Assembly (NCBI GenBank): GCA_050010535.1
Contig: JBEKKT010000039.1
Coordinates: forward strand, 1 to 8,988
Source of the DNA: JAJRAG01 sp050010535
GTDB taxonomy: Archaea; Thermoplasmatota; Thermoplasmata; Methanomassiliicoccales; JACIVX01
Length of the DNA: 8,988 nucleotides
Direction: 5' to 3'
A program made the position numbers and the translations under genes. Below the pieces are notes generated by a model. The model worked only from the letters and a program-made list of their open reading frames with translations. It did no database searches and was not told where the DNA came from. Shown one piece after another: positions 1 to 6,340 of this stretch (position 1 is its first letter; every line of letters begins with the position of its first letter).

Positions 1-1
1 C

Positions 2-382
2 CTTGTTGTAGACTGCGAATACCTTGACATTTTAATGTATCCGAAGACAGCGTTCGAGCGCTCCATCAAGAAAGGATACAAGGTTTTTGCGTACGTGGTC
101 AGTGGCGAAGGCGTCTTTGACCCCTCGAAATCAAACTCAACCGACGTCGAACAAGTGGTCATTTTCAAGGAAGGAGAGAAAGTCAAGATTCGCACTGAGG
201 ATAGAAGTCTTCGGTGCCTCCTGATATCCGGAAAACCGATTGGTGAACCGGTAGCATGGCTTGGACCAATCGTCATGAACACCCAAGATGAGTTAGAAAA
301 TGCATTTCAGGAACTTAGGCAAGGCACTTTCATCAAGGCAGGCAAGAAGGTCAAGCCATCTGAGGGGTTCTACCGAACCTGA
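2..382 (+). CDS. Pirin family protein, C-terminal part (5' end outside window)
   Basis: The frame is open from the first bases and ends at TGA 380-382, so 126 residues of a longer protein are present. The ATG at 35 is internal, because coding-like sequence (VVDCEYLDI) precedes it. The sequence fits the C-terminal cupin domain of pirins: a 'GYKVFAYVVSGEG' strand, then 'GKPIGEPVAWLGPIVMNT', then the usual ending with 'ELRQGTF'. Pirins are about 230-300-residue double-cupin proteins. Some are quercetinases or transcription cofactors, and many have no known role. The metal-binding histidines lie in the N-terminal domain, which is not visible here, so catalytic competence cannot be judged. No clear terminator or co-transcribed gene follows. 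Confidence 0.85.
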   Translation, partial: LVVDCEYLDILMYPKTAFERSIKKGYKVFAYVVSGEGVFDPSKSNSTDVEQVVIFKEGEKVKIRTEDRSLRCLLISGKPIGEPVAWLGPIVMNTQDELENAFQELRQGTFIKAGKKVKPSEGFYRT

Positions 383-597
383 AGAACCAGCTCGCCCTGT
401 TCCTCCAGCATCGCCACCTCAACCTAGTGAACGAATAATGTTCTTTAGACATAGGCGACTGACGTTGTTTGAAATGAACTCGCCATTCCATCCTTGACAC
501 TGGCAACTAGAACATGCTTCCATCTTTGTGTAGAGAATCTCTCGATCACTGCACAAGGACGTATTGATGTGAGTCCTTGGTCCTCTCAGAATCGTCG

Positions 598-849
598 TCA
601 ATGAGCATAACTGACGTCGGTACCTGTTGGAGTCGAAGGAATGAAATACAAGGAGAACTTGCGCGCGCCGATGATCTTTCTAGCCTTCGAATCTGTCTCA
701 CTTTCGGTGATTCCCGAGCAAACAACCCGTTGATCCATAACAGCTACCCATTCTCTTGGATAGGCCTGGACGAGACGCAGGAAGTTCTCTTCTACCCACT
801 TGTCATTCTCAAGGTCTTCCTCATCCTCGACCCGGTCTTCGGTGCTCAT
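598..849 (-). CDS. Small DUF5678-like protein
   Basis: This 83-residue protein starts at the ATG at 849. A GGAG at 855-858 sits five bases upstream, which favours this ATG over the ATG directly before it (852) and over the longer frame reaching 906. After an acidic N-terminus (residues 4-16) comes the DUF5678-type pattern: W18-E-E-N-F, then 'YPREWVAVMDQRVV' (30-43), a glycine at 46, a helix, and a final strand 'FSLYFIPS' (65-72). DUF5678 proteins are small, mainly archaeal and bacterial proteins of unknown function. No membrane segment or catalytic motif is visible. The upstream region holds only a weak AT-rich element near 890-900, so the promoter is uncertain. A Cys-containing frame overlaps its stop codon but is not convincing. 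Confidence 0.6.
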   Translation of the reverse strand: MSTEDRVEDEEDLENDKWVEENFLRLVQAYPREWVAVMDQRVVCSGITESETDSKARKIIGARKFSLYFIPSTPTGTDVSYAH

Positions 850-1119
850 CATTTCTCCAATAGTGCAACGCGCATTGAAGTAGTTGTTGAGTTCAAATAA
901 GAGCATCAGATTCCGATGACAAGATACTCACTGTCTTCACTGGGTCCCTTTTCGTAAGGATCCCTATGAAATAGACTTTACTCGTAGTCGACAGTCCTCG
1001 CAAATGTTTGACGCAATGACCTGGAACGCATGGTGAATCATGTCGCAAGACTAGGCCGCAGCGATTGTAGAACGAACTAAGATCAAATACTCACGGCCTC
1101 TTGGCTTCGTTCTGTGACG
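850..1119. other. Intergenic region without recognised genes
   Basis: I see no reading frame with coding character, tRNA fold, tandem repeat or strong hairpin in this stretch. It lies downstream of the stress-protein gene and upstream of the DUF5678-like gene, both on the minus strand. It may hold the 3' untranslated region of the first and the promoter of the second. Stop codons are frequent in all frames. Confidence 0.5.
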
Positions 1120-1539
1120 TCAAGGAACTACCAGGACGGGCACGACGGAATGCTGGGCTAATCTGACCGACACGCTTCCCATGAACAGGCTCTTTGTCGC
1201 TCCCAACCCTTTCCTGCTTACGACGACCATATCATAACCGTTTCTAGCTATCTCAGCGAGCTTCAAGGCTGGATTCCCGAGGCCAATCATCGTATCGATT
1301 TCCACGTCCTCCTCGGCCAGCTCATTCTTAGCCGTCTCTAAAACGTTCTGCATGAGTTCTTCCTTTGCCCTAAGCAAGGACTCTCTCTCCACCGTTAGCG
1401 CATAGTCTTCTGGATTTTCGATCATCGCCAGAGTCAGTGTGGCGTTCAGTACTCTTGCGACCTTGACCGCCATCTTAGCCGCGCGAATCGCATCTTCCGA
1501 ACCGTCAATGCCAACCAAGATTCTCTTTTTCTCTACCAT
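1120..1539 (-). CDS. Universal stress protein, UspA family
   Basis: This is a complete 139-residue single-domain Usp, the usual length for archaeal members. The N-terminal strand 'RILVGIDGSEDA' carries the conserved D12. The C-terminal nucleotide-loop region reads 'VVVSRKGLGATKSLFMGSVS' (105-124), and the protein ends with the usual 'VVPVLVVP' strand. The ATP-binding consensus G-x2-G-x9-G-S/T is mostly kept as G111-x9-G121-S122, but the first glycine is S108. ATP binding is therefore likely rather than certain. Usp proteins are cytoplasmic, often dimeric, and linked to stress or energy state. The ATG at 1539 has GGTGG four bases upstream (1544-1548), which supports this start. No close TATA box is visible. 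The nearest good one on this strand is at 1864-1873, so co-transcription with upstream small frames is possible. Confidence 0.93.
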   Translation of the reverse strand: MVEKKRILVGIDGSEDAIRAAKMAVKVARVLNATLTLAMIENPEDYALTVERESLLRAKEELMQNVLETAKNELAEEDVEIDTMIGLGNPALKLAEIARNGYDMVVVSRKGLGATKSLFMGSVSVRLAQHSVVPVLVVP

Positions 1540-1566
1540 GATGCCACCAAACCGGAAGCTGATATC

Positions 1567-1680
1567 TCATGAGCATTCGAACACTTGTCGCAACGGGCAG
1601 ATTTCCCTGTCATAGAGCGCATGCCATCCGACCCAAGAATCCTCTACTTCCATCTTCATCGACGCAATCAAGCATGGCAC
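1567..1680 (-). CDS. Candidate short frame upstream of the stress-protein gene (unknown or remnant)
   Basis: This frame runs from GTG 1680 to TGA 1567, 37 residues, including 'EVEDSWVGWHALYDREI' and two cysteines near the end. Amino-acid composition suggests it is or was coding, but there is no ribosome-binding site before the GTG. A competing frame from GTG 1699 to TGA 1610 (29 residues) has a GGGAG seven bases upstream and less convincing protein sequence. The two may represent one gene broken by a frameshift. It ends 27 bases before the universal stress protein start. Confidence 0.2.
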   Translation of the reverse strand: MPCLIASMKMEVEDSWVGWHALYDREICPLRQVFECS

Positions 1681-1711
1681 TGTTAGATTGAATTTTCACT
1701 TCTTCGCTCCC

Positions 1712-1828
1712 CTAAACTGGTTCATATTCTCTGCATTCAGTGTATTCCAGGAATTCGGACAACCTTACGTCTCTCGTGCTCATTCTATCGATGACCTTCT
1801 TAAGTTCGACCGTAGTGTAATCGCTCAC
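1712..1828 (-). CDS. Candidate small protein, 38 residues (unknown)
   Basis: From GTG 1828 to TAG 1712 this frame encodes a charged, helix-prone peptide that contains 'TVELKKVIDRMSTRDVRL' and 'SEFLEYTE'. Its composition (many E, K, R, D, L, V) is typical of translated archaeal proteins and unlike the other frames here. A TATA-like AGTATATAAC (1864-1873) would place a transcript start about 12-15 bases upstream of the GTG. No Shine-Dalgarno site is visible, so initiation would be near-leaderless. The same frame is open further upstream behind an in-frame TAA (1865-1867), where it reads 'YITILELADVPISRSARLRE'. The piece could therefore also be the C-terminal part of a broken longer gene. I do not recognise the family. 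Confidence 0.35.
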   Translation of the reverse strand: MSDYTTVELKKVIDRMSTRDVRLSEFLEYTECREYEPV

Positions 1829-1863
1829 ACCATTGGCTTTGAATAGACTACGGGACAAGACCT

Positions 1864-1873
1864 GTTATATACT
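1864..1873 (-). promoter_or_regulatory. TATA-box-like element for the 1567-1828 frames and possibly the stress-protein gene
   Basis: On the minus strand this reads AGTATATAAC, a good match to an archaeal TATA box. It would place transcription initiation near 1840, just upstream of the GTG at 1828. It overlaps the in-frame TAA of the preceding short frame, so it could be chance sequence within a decayed gene. Confidence 0.35.
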
Positions 1874-2035
1874 TTCTCTTAGCCTTGCTGATCGACTTAT
1901 TGGCACATCAGCCAGTTCCAGGATTGTTATGTACGAGGTGACTATTCGTCGACCTGTGGTTCGTAGGATCACGGACCGCTCGTTACGCCTCTTTGCCTAT
2001 CCTTCTCGGTTCCTGTCTATGCCGAGTCTCAGATT

Positions 2036-2272
2036 TCAAGACATCGTACGTCGAAACATCGCAGTGCTTGCTGCCATTGTGATTACTCCTATGACGAACA
2101 CTGTCAGAAATGCCTCTCCGACAATCTGCTATTCGTACCCTTTGACTGTCAACCCCTGAAACGCCCTCGCAAAATACGTGAAGGGCATTTCCGTCCGAAT
2201 TCGCAGTTTTGATACTTCCGACAGTTCTTACAAGCATGGGCCACGGGTTGTAGGATGAGAAAAGAGGGAAGG
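2036..2272 (-). pseudogene. Remnant of ABC-2 type transporter permease C-terminus
   Basis: One minus-strand frame carries, in order, 'ELSEVSK', 'MPFTYFARAFQGLTVKGYE', then 'IVGEAFLTVFVIGVITMAA' and a basic end 'STAMFRRTMS' before TGA 2036. This is the architecture of the last part of ABC-2 permeases: the 'P-x-T-Y-x-x-x-A-x-x-G' segment after the fifth helix, then a final membrane helix closed by F-R-R. The frame is interrupted by TAA at 2228-2230 and TAG at 2129-2131. The remaining roughly 180 N-terminal residues and any ATPase partner are absent, because the methyltransferase gene begins to overlap this strand at 2370. I read it as a degraded gene. TAG as pyrrolysine is conceivable in some Thermoplasmata but would not restore the missing 5' part. 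Confidence 0.5.
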
Positions 2273-2369
2273 TGTTTTGTCCTCAGTGCAGAAATCGGCT
2301 TGTTTGACTGTTTTTCGTGGACATCTGGATGCGTTCGAATGCAAGCTCCCACGGGCCCGCTACTATCAC

Positions 2370-3206
2370 TCACTTCCGTCTCACATCGCAGACCCAATGG
2401 TCGTAAAAAGGATCTCGGTCATTCTCGAATCGATTCACCTCTCTGTCCTCTTCGACCGCCCATTCCTCTAAAAGCTTTGCTTCTTTCTCTGTCCCCGTCG
2501 TAATGATAGCCCGGCTGGTGAGATCTAGAACTTGCTTAACTACTCCCGTCCACAGAAGCGAGTTGAAAGGATTTATCTCTCCTGCCATCAGGAGGAGTCC
2601 GTGGTCGACGGGTTTCATGTAATGTGTCGCCTTGCTGGCATCTATCCACATCGTCTCCTCTGGTAGCAGTCTCCCGGCCGCAAGACCCCTCGACAGGAGC
2701 GCAGGGTCGTTGTCGAAAGCGAGGGGGGACATGCCGATGCTTCTCAAGACCAGAGAACCAATGCCGCTGCCGCAGCACGCATCCAGGCACGACCCCTTCC
2801 TCTCCCCCCTCCATGTCTCTCTTGTGAGCTCCCTCAACTTTCCCGCCCTCTCGGCGGAGAAGTCGTCGATAGCGGGAGGGGCATCTCTCATCAGCTGCAG
2901 CGCGTAATACTCGCGAATCGCCGCGTCCCACTCCTGCTGTCTCTGCTGGTAGATCTCGACGTTGACCTGCTCTAGCTTGTCGAAAAGAGTCTCGGTGGGC
3001 TTGCGCAGGGCGAAGCTGCATGCTTTCCATCCCTTTTCGTCCTTCAGAGCCACAGCTATCGGATCCTCATTCTCATTGATCAAGAGGTGCCCTTCCGAGG
3101 CTCTGAGGCACTCGAGCGTCGAGGTGTAGACGTTGTCGACTAACCTGTCGAACGAGGGCTCTAGGAACACGACTTCGTCCAAATCGAGAAGAACCGCAAC
3201 CCGCAT
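2370..3206 (-). CDS. SAM-dependent methyltransferase-fold protein
   Basis: This 278-residue protein starts at ATG 3206, with a G-rich stretch including GGGAG nine bases upstream. Residues 137-240 look like a Rossmann methyltransferase core. Motif I is 'CLDACCGSGIGSLVLRSIG' (140-158). The acidic end of strand 2 is 'AFDND' (163-167, D165 the likely ribose contact), and 'WIDASKA' (187-193) is a possible adenine-binding loop. The N-terminal 130 residues are mainly helical and match no domain I know. No target-recognition motif such as NPPY or DPPY is seen; 'AGEINPFNS' (208-216) sits near the motif IV position. The protein is short after strand 5, so the core may be minimal or modified. The substrate is unknown. 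The gene is divergent from the ferredoxin-LarA-like operon across a 231-base spacer. Confidence 0.7.
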   Translation of the reverse strand: MRVAVLLDLDEVVFLEPSFDRLVDNVYTSTLECLRASEGHLLINENEDPIAVALKDEKGWKACSFALRKPTETLFDKLEQVNVEIYQQRQQEWDAAIREYYALQLMRDAPPAIDDFSAERAGKLRELTRETWRGERKGSCLDACCGSGIGSLVLRSIGMSPLAFDNDPALLSRGLAAGRLLPEETMWIDASKATHYMKPVDHGLLLMAGEINPFNSLLWTGVVKQVLDLTSRAIITTGTEKEAKLLEEWAVEEDREVNRFENDRDPFYDHWVCDVRRK

Positions 3207-3437
3207 CGCTTCCGTCTCCCCCCCGATAAGCCTCCAAGTTATCCCTTCGGAAATCCTTATTCTTACCTATCGGACTTGCGGGGCTTCATCTTTCTTGGAG
3301 GAGGGCCGAGGTCGCGATGTTGAAAGGTTTAATTCGGATAAATGCGATAGGGTGACCGCATATCATCTAGAATCTTCAATGGTCAGGCAGATCGACTTTC
3401 TTCCATGATCTGTCCAGTGTGTCTGGAGGAGTAGACG
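3207..3437. promoter_or_regulatory. Divergent intergenic spacer between methyltransferase gene and operon
   Basis: This 231-base gap must carry promoters in both directions. AT-rich candidates are AGAATAAGG-like sequence around 3258-3270 on the minus strand and GGTTTAATTCG around 3324-3334 on the plus strand. Neither is a strong TATA match. I see no tRNA, riboswitch-like fold or repeat. Confidence 0.4.
3425..3430 (+). promoter_or_regulatory. Ribosome binding site fixing the GTG start at 3438
   Basis: GGAGGA sits seven bases before GTG 3438. The alternative ATG at 3453 has no purine-rich site, so the GTG start is preferred. Confidence 0.65.
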
Positions 3438-4064
3438 GTGAGAGTCATTAACATGTTCGCCGAGGTGGACTCGGTCAAGTGCACCGGGTGCCGGACCTGC
3501 GAGAAGGTCTGTCCCACCCTATCAATCAAGGTCCAGGGTGAAAAGGATGGGAAGAAGGCTGCCGTCGCGTTGAGTACCTGCGTCGGATGCGGGGCTTGTT
3601 CTGAGAGATGCCAATTCGGGGCGGTGAGTCTGAAGAACCTCGAGGTTCCTAGAACGATCAGGGTAGATTCCAGTGTGGTGGATCGAAAGAAGGTATCGGA
3701 CCTATGCCTCAAAGCAAAACTGCATCCCGAACAGGTCTTGTGTTTCTGCACCGGCACGAGGGCCGAGGAGGTCGCGGCCGCGATCTTGCTCGGGGCGTCG
3801 TCTCCGGAGGAGATATCGAGGACCGTCGGTGCGAGGACCGGCTGCAAGGTCGAGTGCATTCAGCCGATTCTGAGGTTGCTTGTCGCTGCTGGGAGGGAAC
3901 TCAGGCCGGTGGAAGGGGGATGGCAATGGTACGGCCTTACCCCGACCGTCTGGGACATTCCCGAGTCTGTGGTGAAGAAGTATTCGTCTAGAGGATTCTA
4001 CTTCAAGGAGGACCGGGCGCTATTCAAGAAGTTGCTCGAGGCCAAGATCGAGGGAGGGGATTAG
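3438..4064 (+). CDS. Iron-sulfur protein: 2x[4Fe-4S] ferredoxin domain plus BFD-like [2Fe-2S] domain
   Basis: This is a 208-residue cytoplasmic electron carrier with no signal peptide or membrane segment. The ferredoxin domain has C15-x2-C18-x2-C21-x3-C25-P and C48-x2-C51-x2-C54-x3-C58, two complete [4Fe-4S] sites. Residues 90-150 resemble the bacterioferritin-associated ferredoxin (BFD) [2Fe-2S] fold: C102-x-C104, 31 residues, then C136-x3-C140. Canonical BFD has C-x-C-x31-C-x2-C, so the last pair is one residue wider here. The 60-residue tail (150-208) is rich in W, Y and K and has no motif known to me. It is the first gene of the operon. Its TAG ends one base before the next ATG, so the two products are surely co-expressed. 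A redox supply to the LarA-like or NadC-like enzymes is inferred from position only. Confidence 0.88.
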   Translation: MRVINMFAEVDSVKCTGCRTCEKVCPTLSIKVQGEKDGKKAAVALSTCVGCGACSERCQFGAVSLKNLEVPRTIRVDSSVVDRKKVSDLCLKAKLHPEQVLCFCTGTRAEEVAAAILLGASSPEEISRTVGARTGCKVECIQPILRLLVAAGRELRPVEGGWQWYGLTPTVWDIPESVVKKYSSRGFYFKEDRALFKKLLEAKIEGGD

Positions 4065-4065
4065 A

Positions 4066-5526
4066 ATGGCGGAGGAGTTCAATCCTTCTGTCATGCCTCT
4101 TCCCCCGAAGCCATCAAGGTACGGACCAGACCCGGAGAGGATCAAGGCCAGGGCCGTGGACCTGGATGGCATGGTCTCAGTCGGTGTTCGGGACGTGTTC
4201 CCGGATTTTGCCGAGAGCATCTTCCCCTCTAAGAAAGGAGTGAAGGCAGTCAGAGAGGCCACTATGGCAGCCCTCGAGAAGGTCGACATGTCCATGATAG
4301 AGTCTGGGGACTCCGTCAACATCCTTGGCTCCCATCACGGCTTCACGATTCTTGGTGGCGACCCATACGCGGAGATGCTGAAGGCTACCAAGGACGTCAT
4401 CGTTGAAAGGACGGGGGCGAAAGAGGTTCGTCTGAGGGCCGGCGTCGGACTTAGGTTCCGGGAGTCGGACGAGTACATCGAAAGGTTCGGGTTGGACAAG
4501 TACTTCGACGGCAAGGCGAGAGGAGTGGCTCCGATCGACGAAGGGATTCCGATCCAGACCGAGATCGGTACTTTGTATGGTATCAAGAGGTGCTACGACG
4601 CCGACTGGATCGTCCATGCGCACAACAGCGACGTCAGGGAGATACACTTCCACAGGCACGTGGATAGGGCGGTGAAACCCTTCGGGATGTCTTACGCGAG
4701 GCTTGAGACCCGATCGACATATCATCACAACCTCGGGCCCAGGGGCGCAAACTTTGTCGCGAGAGCGATATTTAACTCCGATTTCGTCCAGAAGAAGTGG
4801 ACCTTCGCAACGTTCCTGAAGCCGACCCCGGCTGGCGTGGCCGGTGTGGACGCGGACAACGACCTTTTCGCGCTCGACGAAAGACTGTCCGTTGACAACT
4901 TCAGATACTACGGAAAGATACTGACCCTGCTGAGCCGCATCGACGAGTGCGTCGCGGTGCTGGACTTCCAGGCTCCAATCCCTTATGTCTTCTCCGCCGG
5001 CATGATCTTCGCGAACTTCTCGGCGTCGAGTGTGGACATATTCGATTTGGATTACCCCTTGCCCGGTTACACATGGTACACGGAATCGTTCTACGGAAAG
5101 AACGGGAAGCCGTTGATTTCGGATGTTGCCCCGGTCAATCCGGCGATCAAGGCGATCGTTATCAACTACGCCTGGGGCGGCTATCCGAGCGTCTTCTGGG
5201 CGAAGATGATCCCCACAATCGTTGTGGGCGAATGGCAGGCGGACGTTTTCAGGCGGGACCCCCAGAACGTGGAGTTCATGAAGCACGCTCTGGTCGCAGA
5301 GGATCTCCAGACCGGGATCGAGATGGCGAAGAGGATCGCAGGCACCGACAAGGTCATCGCTTTCGACGGAGCGCCAGGCGCGATGAACGTCAGCAAATCG
5401 CTGGCATCGGATCTGGTCAAGATGGCGCCGGACGTTGACAGGGACGTCAACCGGCAGCTCGTCCCGAAGTGGTGCAGGCAGAGGGGGATCGCTTTTGGGG
5501 AAGACCCAGGCGTCGCGGCTAAGTGA
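4066..5526 (+). CDS. LarA-like protein (nickel-pincer racemase superfamily), substrate unknown
   Basis: This 486-residue protein starts at an ATG with GGGAGGGG at 4052-4059. LarA is lactate racemase, which uses a nickel-pincer nucleotide bound to a lysine. Compared from memory with Lactobacillus LarA, the key positions are present: 'GSHHG' H90 at the catalytic H108 position, 'EIHFHRHVDRAVK' H194 and K204 at H174 and K184, and H220 at the nickel ligand H200. The spacing H-x9-K-x15-H is identical. R42 in 'VRDVFP' may correspond to R75. The C-terminus 'AEDLQTGIEMAKRIAG' then 'KVIAFDGAPGAM' (411-440) fits the LarA end. The usual 'FSGGRK' loop is replaced by 'HVDRAVK', and the protein is about 60 residues longer than LarA. 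Substrate specificity is therefore probably different: a racemase, epimerase or other hydride-transfer enzyme. No larB, larC or larE is in the window. Confidence 0.65.
   Translation: MAEEFNPSVMPLPPKPSRYGPDPERIKARAVDLDGMVSVGVRDVFPDFAESIFPSKKGVKAVREATMAALEKVDMSMIESGDSVNILGSHHGFTILGGDPYAEMLKATKDVIVERTGAKEVRLRAGVGLRFRESDEYIERFGLDKYFDGKARGVAPIDEGIPIQTEIGTLYGIKRCYDADWIVHAHNSDVREIHFHRHVDRAVKPFGMSYARLETRSTYHHNLGPRGANFVARAIFNSDFVQKKWTFATFLKPTPAGVAGVDADNDLFALDERLSVDNFRYYGKILTLLSRIDECVAVLDFQAPIPYVFSAGMIFANFSASSVDIFDLDYPLPGYTWYTESFYGKNGKPLISDVAPVNPAIKAIVINYAWGGYPSVFWAKMIPTIVVGEWQADVFRRDPQNVEFMKHALVAEDLQTGIEMAKRIAGTDKVIAFDGAPGAMNVSKSLASDLVKMAPDVDRDVNRQLVPKWCRQRGIAFGEDPGVAAK
5481..5487 (+). promoter_or_regulatory. 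Ribosome binding site supporting a TTG start at 5495
   Basis: GAGGGGG lies seven bases before TTG 5495, inside the end of the LarA-like gene. It favours this TTG over the in-frame TTG at 5435, which lacks a purine-rich site and would add a low-complexity Gly/Ser/Arg extension that is the shadow of the upstream gene. Confidence 0.5.
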
Positions 5527-6340
5527 CCGAGGCAGCCCGAATATAAGAGATACGATCTTCAAGTCGATCGCGGAAAGGAGGGTCGGAGCGGTCATATGGA
5601 GCCGCCAGGAAGGAGTCGTGGCTGGCGTCAAGCAATTGGAGCGTAAGGCGGCAGAGATCGGCCTCTCGGTCGAAATGGTCGTCCGGGAAGGCGATGAGGT
5701 CGCGGCGAGCGGAGCGATTGCCTTCATCGCTGGGACACCGAAACAGATCTCCCTGGCCGAGGATTGTCTGATAGGCCTGGTAGCGAAGGCGTCCGGTATC
5801 GCGACGGCCGCGAGGAAGGCGGTCGGCCTTTCCGGAAAGAAGGTGACGGTCGTATCCGGCGGATGGAAGAAGGTACCCCTTCCGATCAAGGAGGAGATCA
5901 GGGAGGCGATAAGAATCGGAGGGGTCGGCGTCAGGATAACGGAGAAGCCTTTCGTCTATTTGGACAAGAATTACGTCAGGATGTTCGGGAGCATCCCCGA
6001 TGCGCTTCGATCCGTCGCTTCACTCAAGGAGAGGATCAAGGTCGTCCAGATTAGGGGAGAGACAGGGGACATATCCGACGAGGCGGTCGAGGCGGCTATG
6101 CGGGGCGCCGGCATTGTCATGGTCGACACTGGGAACATTGTCGATTTGGAATCCGTGTCGGATGCCTTGATGGCTGCGGGTCTGAGGCGAAAGGTCAAGA
6201 TCGCGTTCGGGGGCTCGATTCTCATAGATGACATTCCGAGCTTCCTAGACATGGACGTAGACATACTCGACATTGGCAGGGCGATAATCGATGCCCCGAT
6301 GTTGGACATCGGGTTGGACGTGAGGCTGGCGGGACCGTGA
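5495..6340 (+). CDS. NadC-like protein (quinolinate phosphoribosyltransferase fold) with altered active-site loop
   Basis: This is 281 residues from TTG 5495, overlapping the LarA-like gene by 32 bases. The family fit is clear. 'EGVVAGV' (39-45) matches the N-terminal sandwich of NadC, and 'GDEVAASGAIAFIAG' (66-80) follows. 'ASGIAT' (99-104) opens the barrel. 'VMVDTGN' (208-214), 'AFGGSI' (237-242) and 'VDILDIGRAI' (255-264) match the phosphate-binding end. In true NadC the loop after SGIAT reads TRKTxPGLR, then GGGxxHR, then IKDNH, and these basic residues hold quinolinate. Here the same places read 'GWKKVPLPIK' (123-132), 'GGVGVRI' (142-148) and 'YLDKNYV' (155-161). The fold is kept but quinolinate binding is probably lost. 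ModD, another NadC-like family of unknown reaction, is an alternative label. A related phosphoribosyl or pyridine-nucleotide reaction is likely. Confidence 0.75.
   Translation: MGKTQASRLSDRGSPNIRDTIFKSIAERRVGAVIWSRQEGVVAGVKQLERKAAEIGLSVEMVVREGDEVAASGAIAFIAGTPKQISLAEDCLIGLVAKASGIATAARKAVGLSGKKVTVVSGGWKKVPLPIKEEIREAIRIGGVGVRITEKPFVYLDKNYVRMFGSIPDALRSVASLKERIKVVQIRGETGDISDEAVEAAMRGAGIVMVDTGNIVDLESVSDALMAAGLRRKVKIAFGGSILIDDIPSFLDMDVDILDIGRAIIDAPMLDIGLDVRLAGP

Noticed and set aside
419..601. Minus-strand 60-residue frame overlapping the stop of the DUF5678-like gene, with C-x2-C-x-C and a later Cys
   Set aside because: It starts at TTG without a ribosome binding site and has no family resemblance. 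The TTGA overlap with the upstream stop is suggestive, but there is not enough evidence to call a gene.
577..900. Plus-strand 107-residue frame
   Set aside because: It is antisense to the better supported DUF5678-like gene, which has a good Shine-Dalgarno site and family pattern.
1833..2159. Plus-strand 108-residue frame
   Set aside because: It lies opposite minus-strand frames with recognisable protein character (permease remnant and small ORFs), and its own translation is Arg/Ser-rich shadow sequence.
2149..2238. Minus-strand 'CKNCRKYQNCEFGRKC' zinc-ribbon-like stretch
   Set aside because: The same bases in the neighbouring frame give the permease-like 'ELSEVSK' and 'MPFTYF' sequence. The cysteine pattern is probably a frame artefact, and no start with a ribosome binding site exists.
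4177..5889. Minus-strand 570-residue frame
   Set aside because: It is antisense to the LarA-like and NadC-like genes, a long shadow frame typical of GC-rich coding DNA, with no family similarity.
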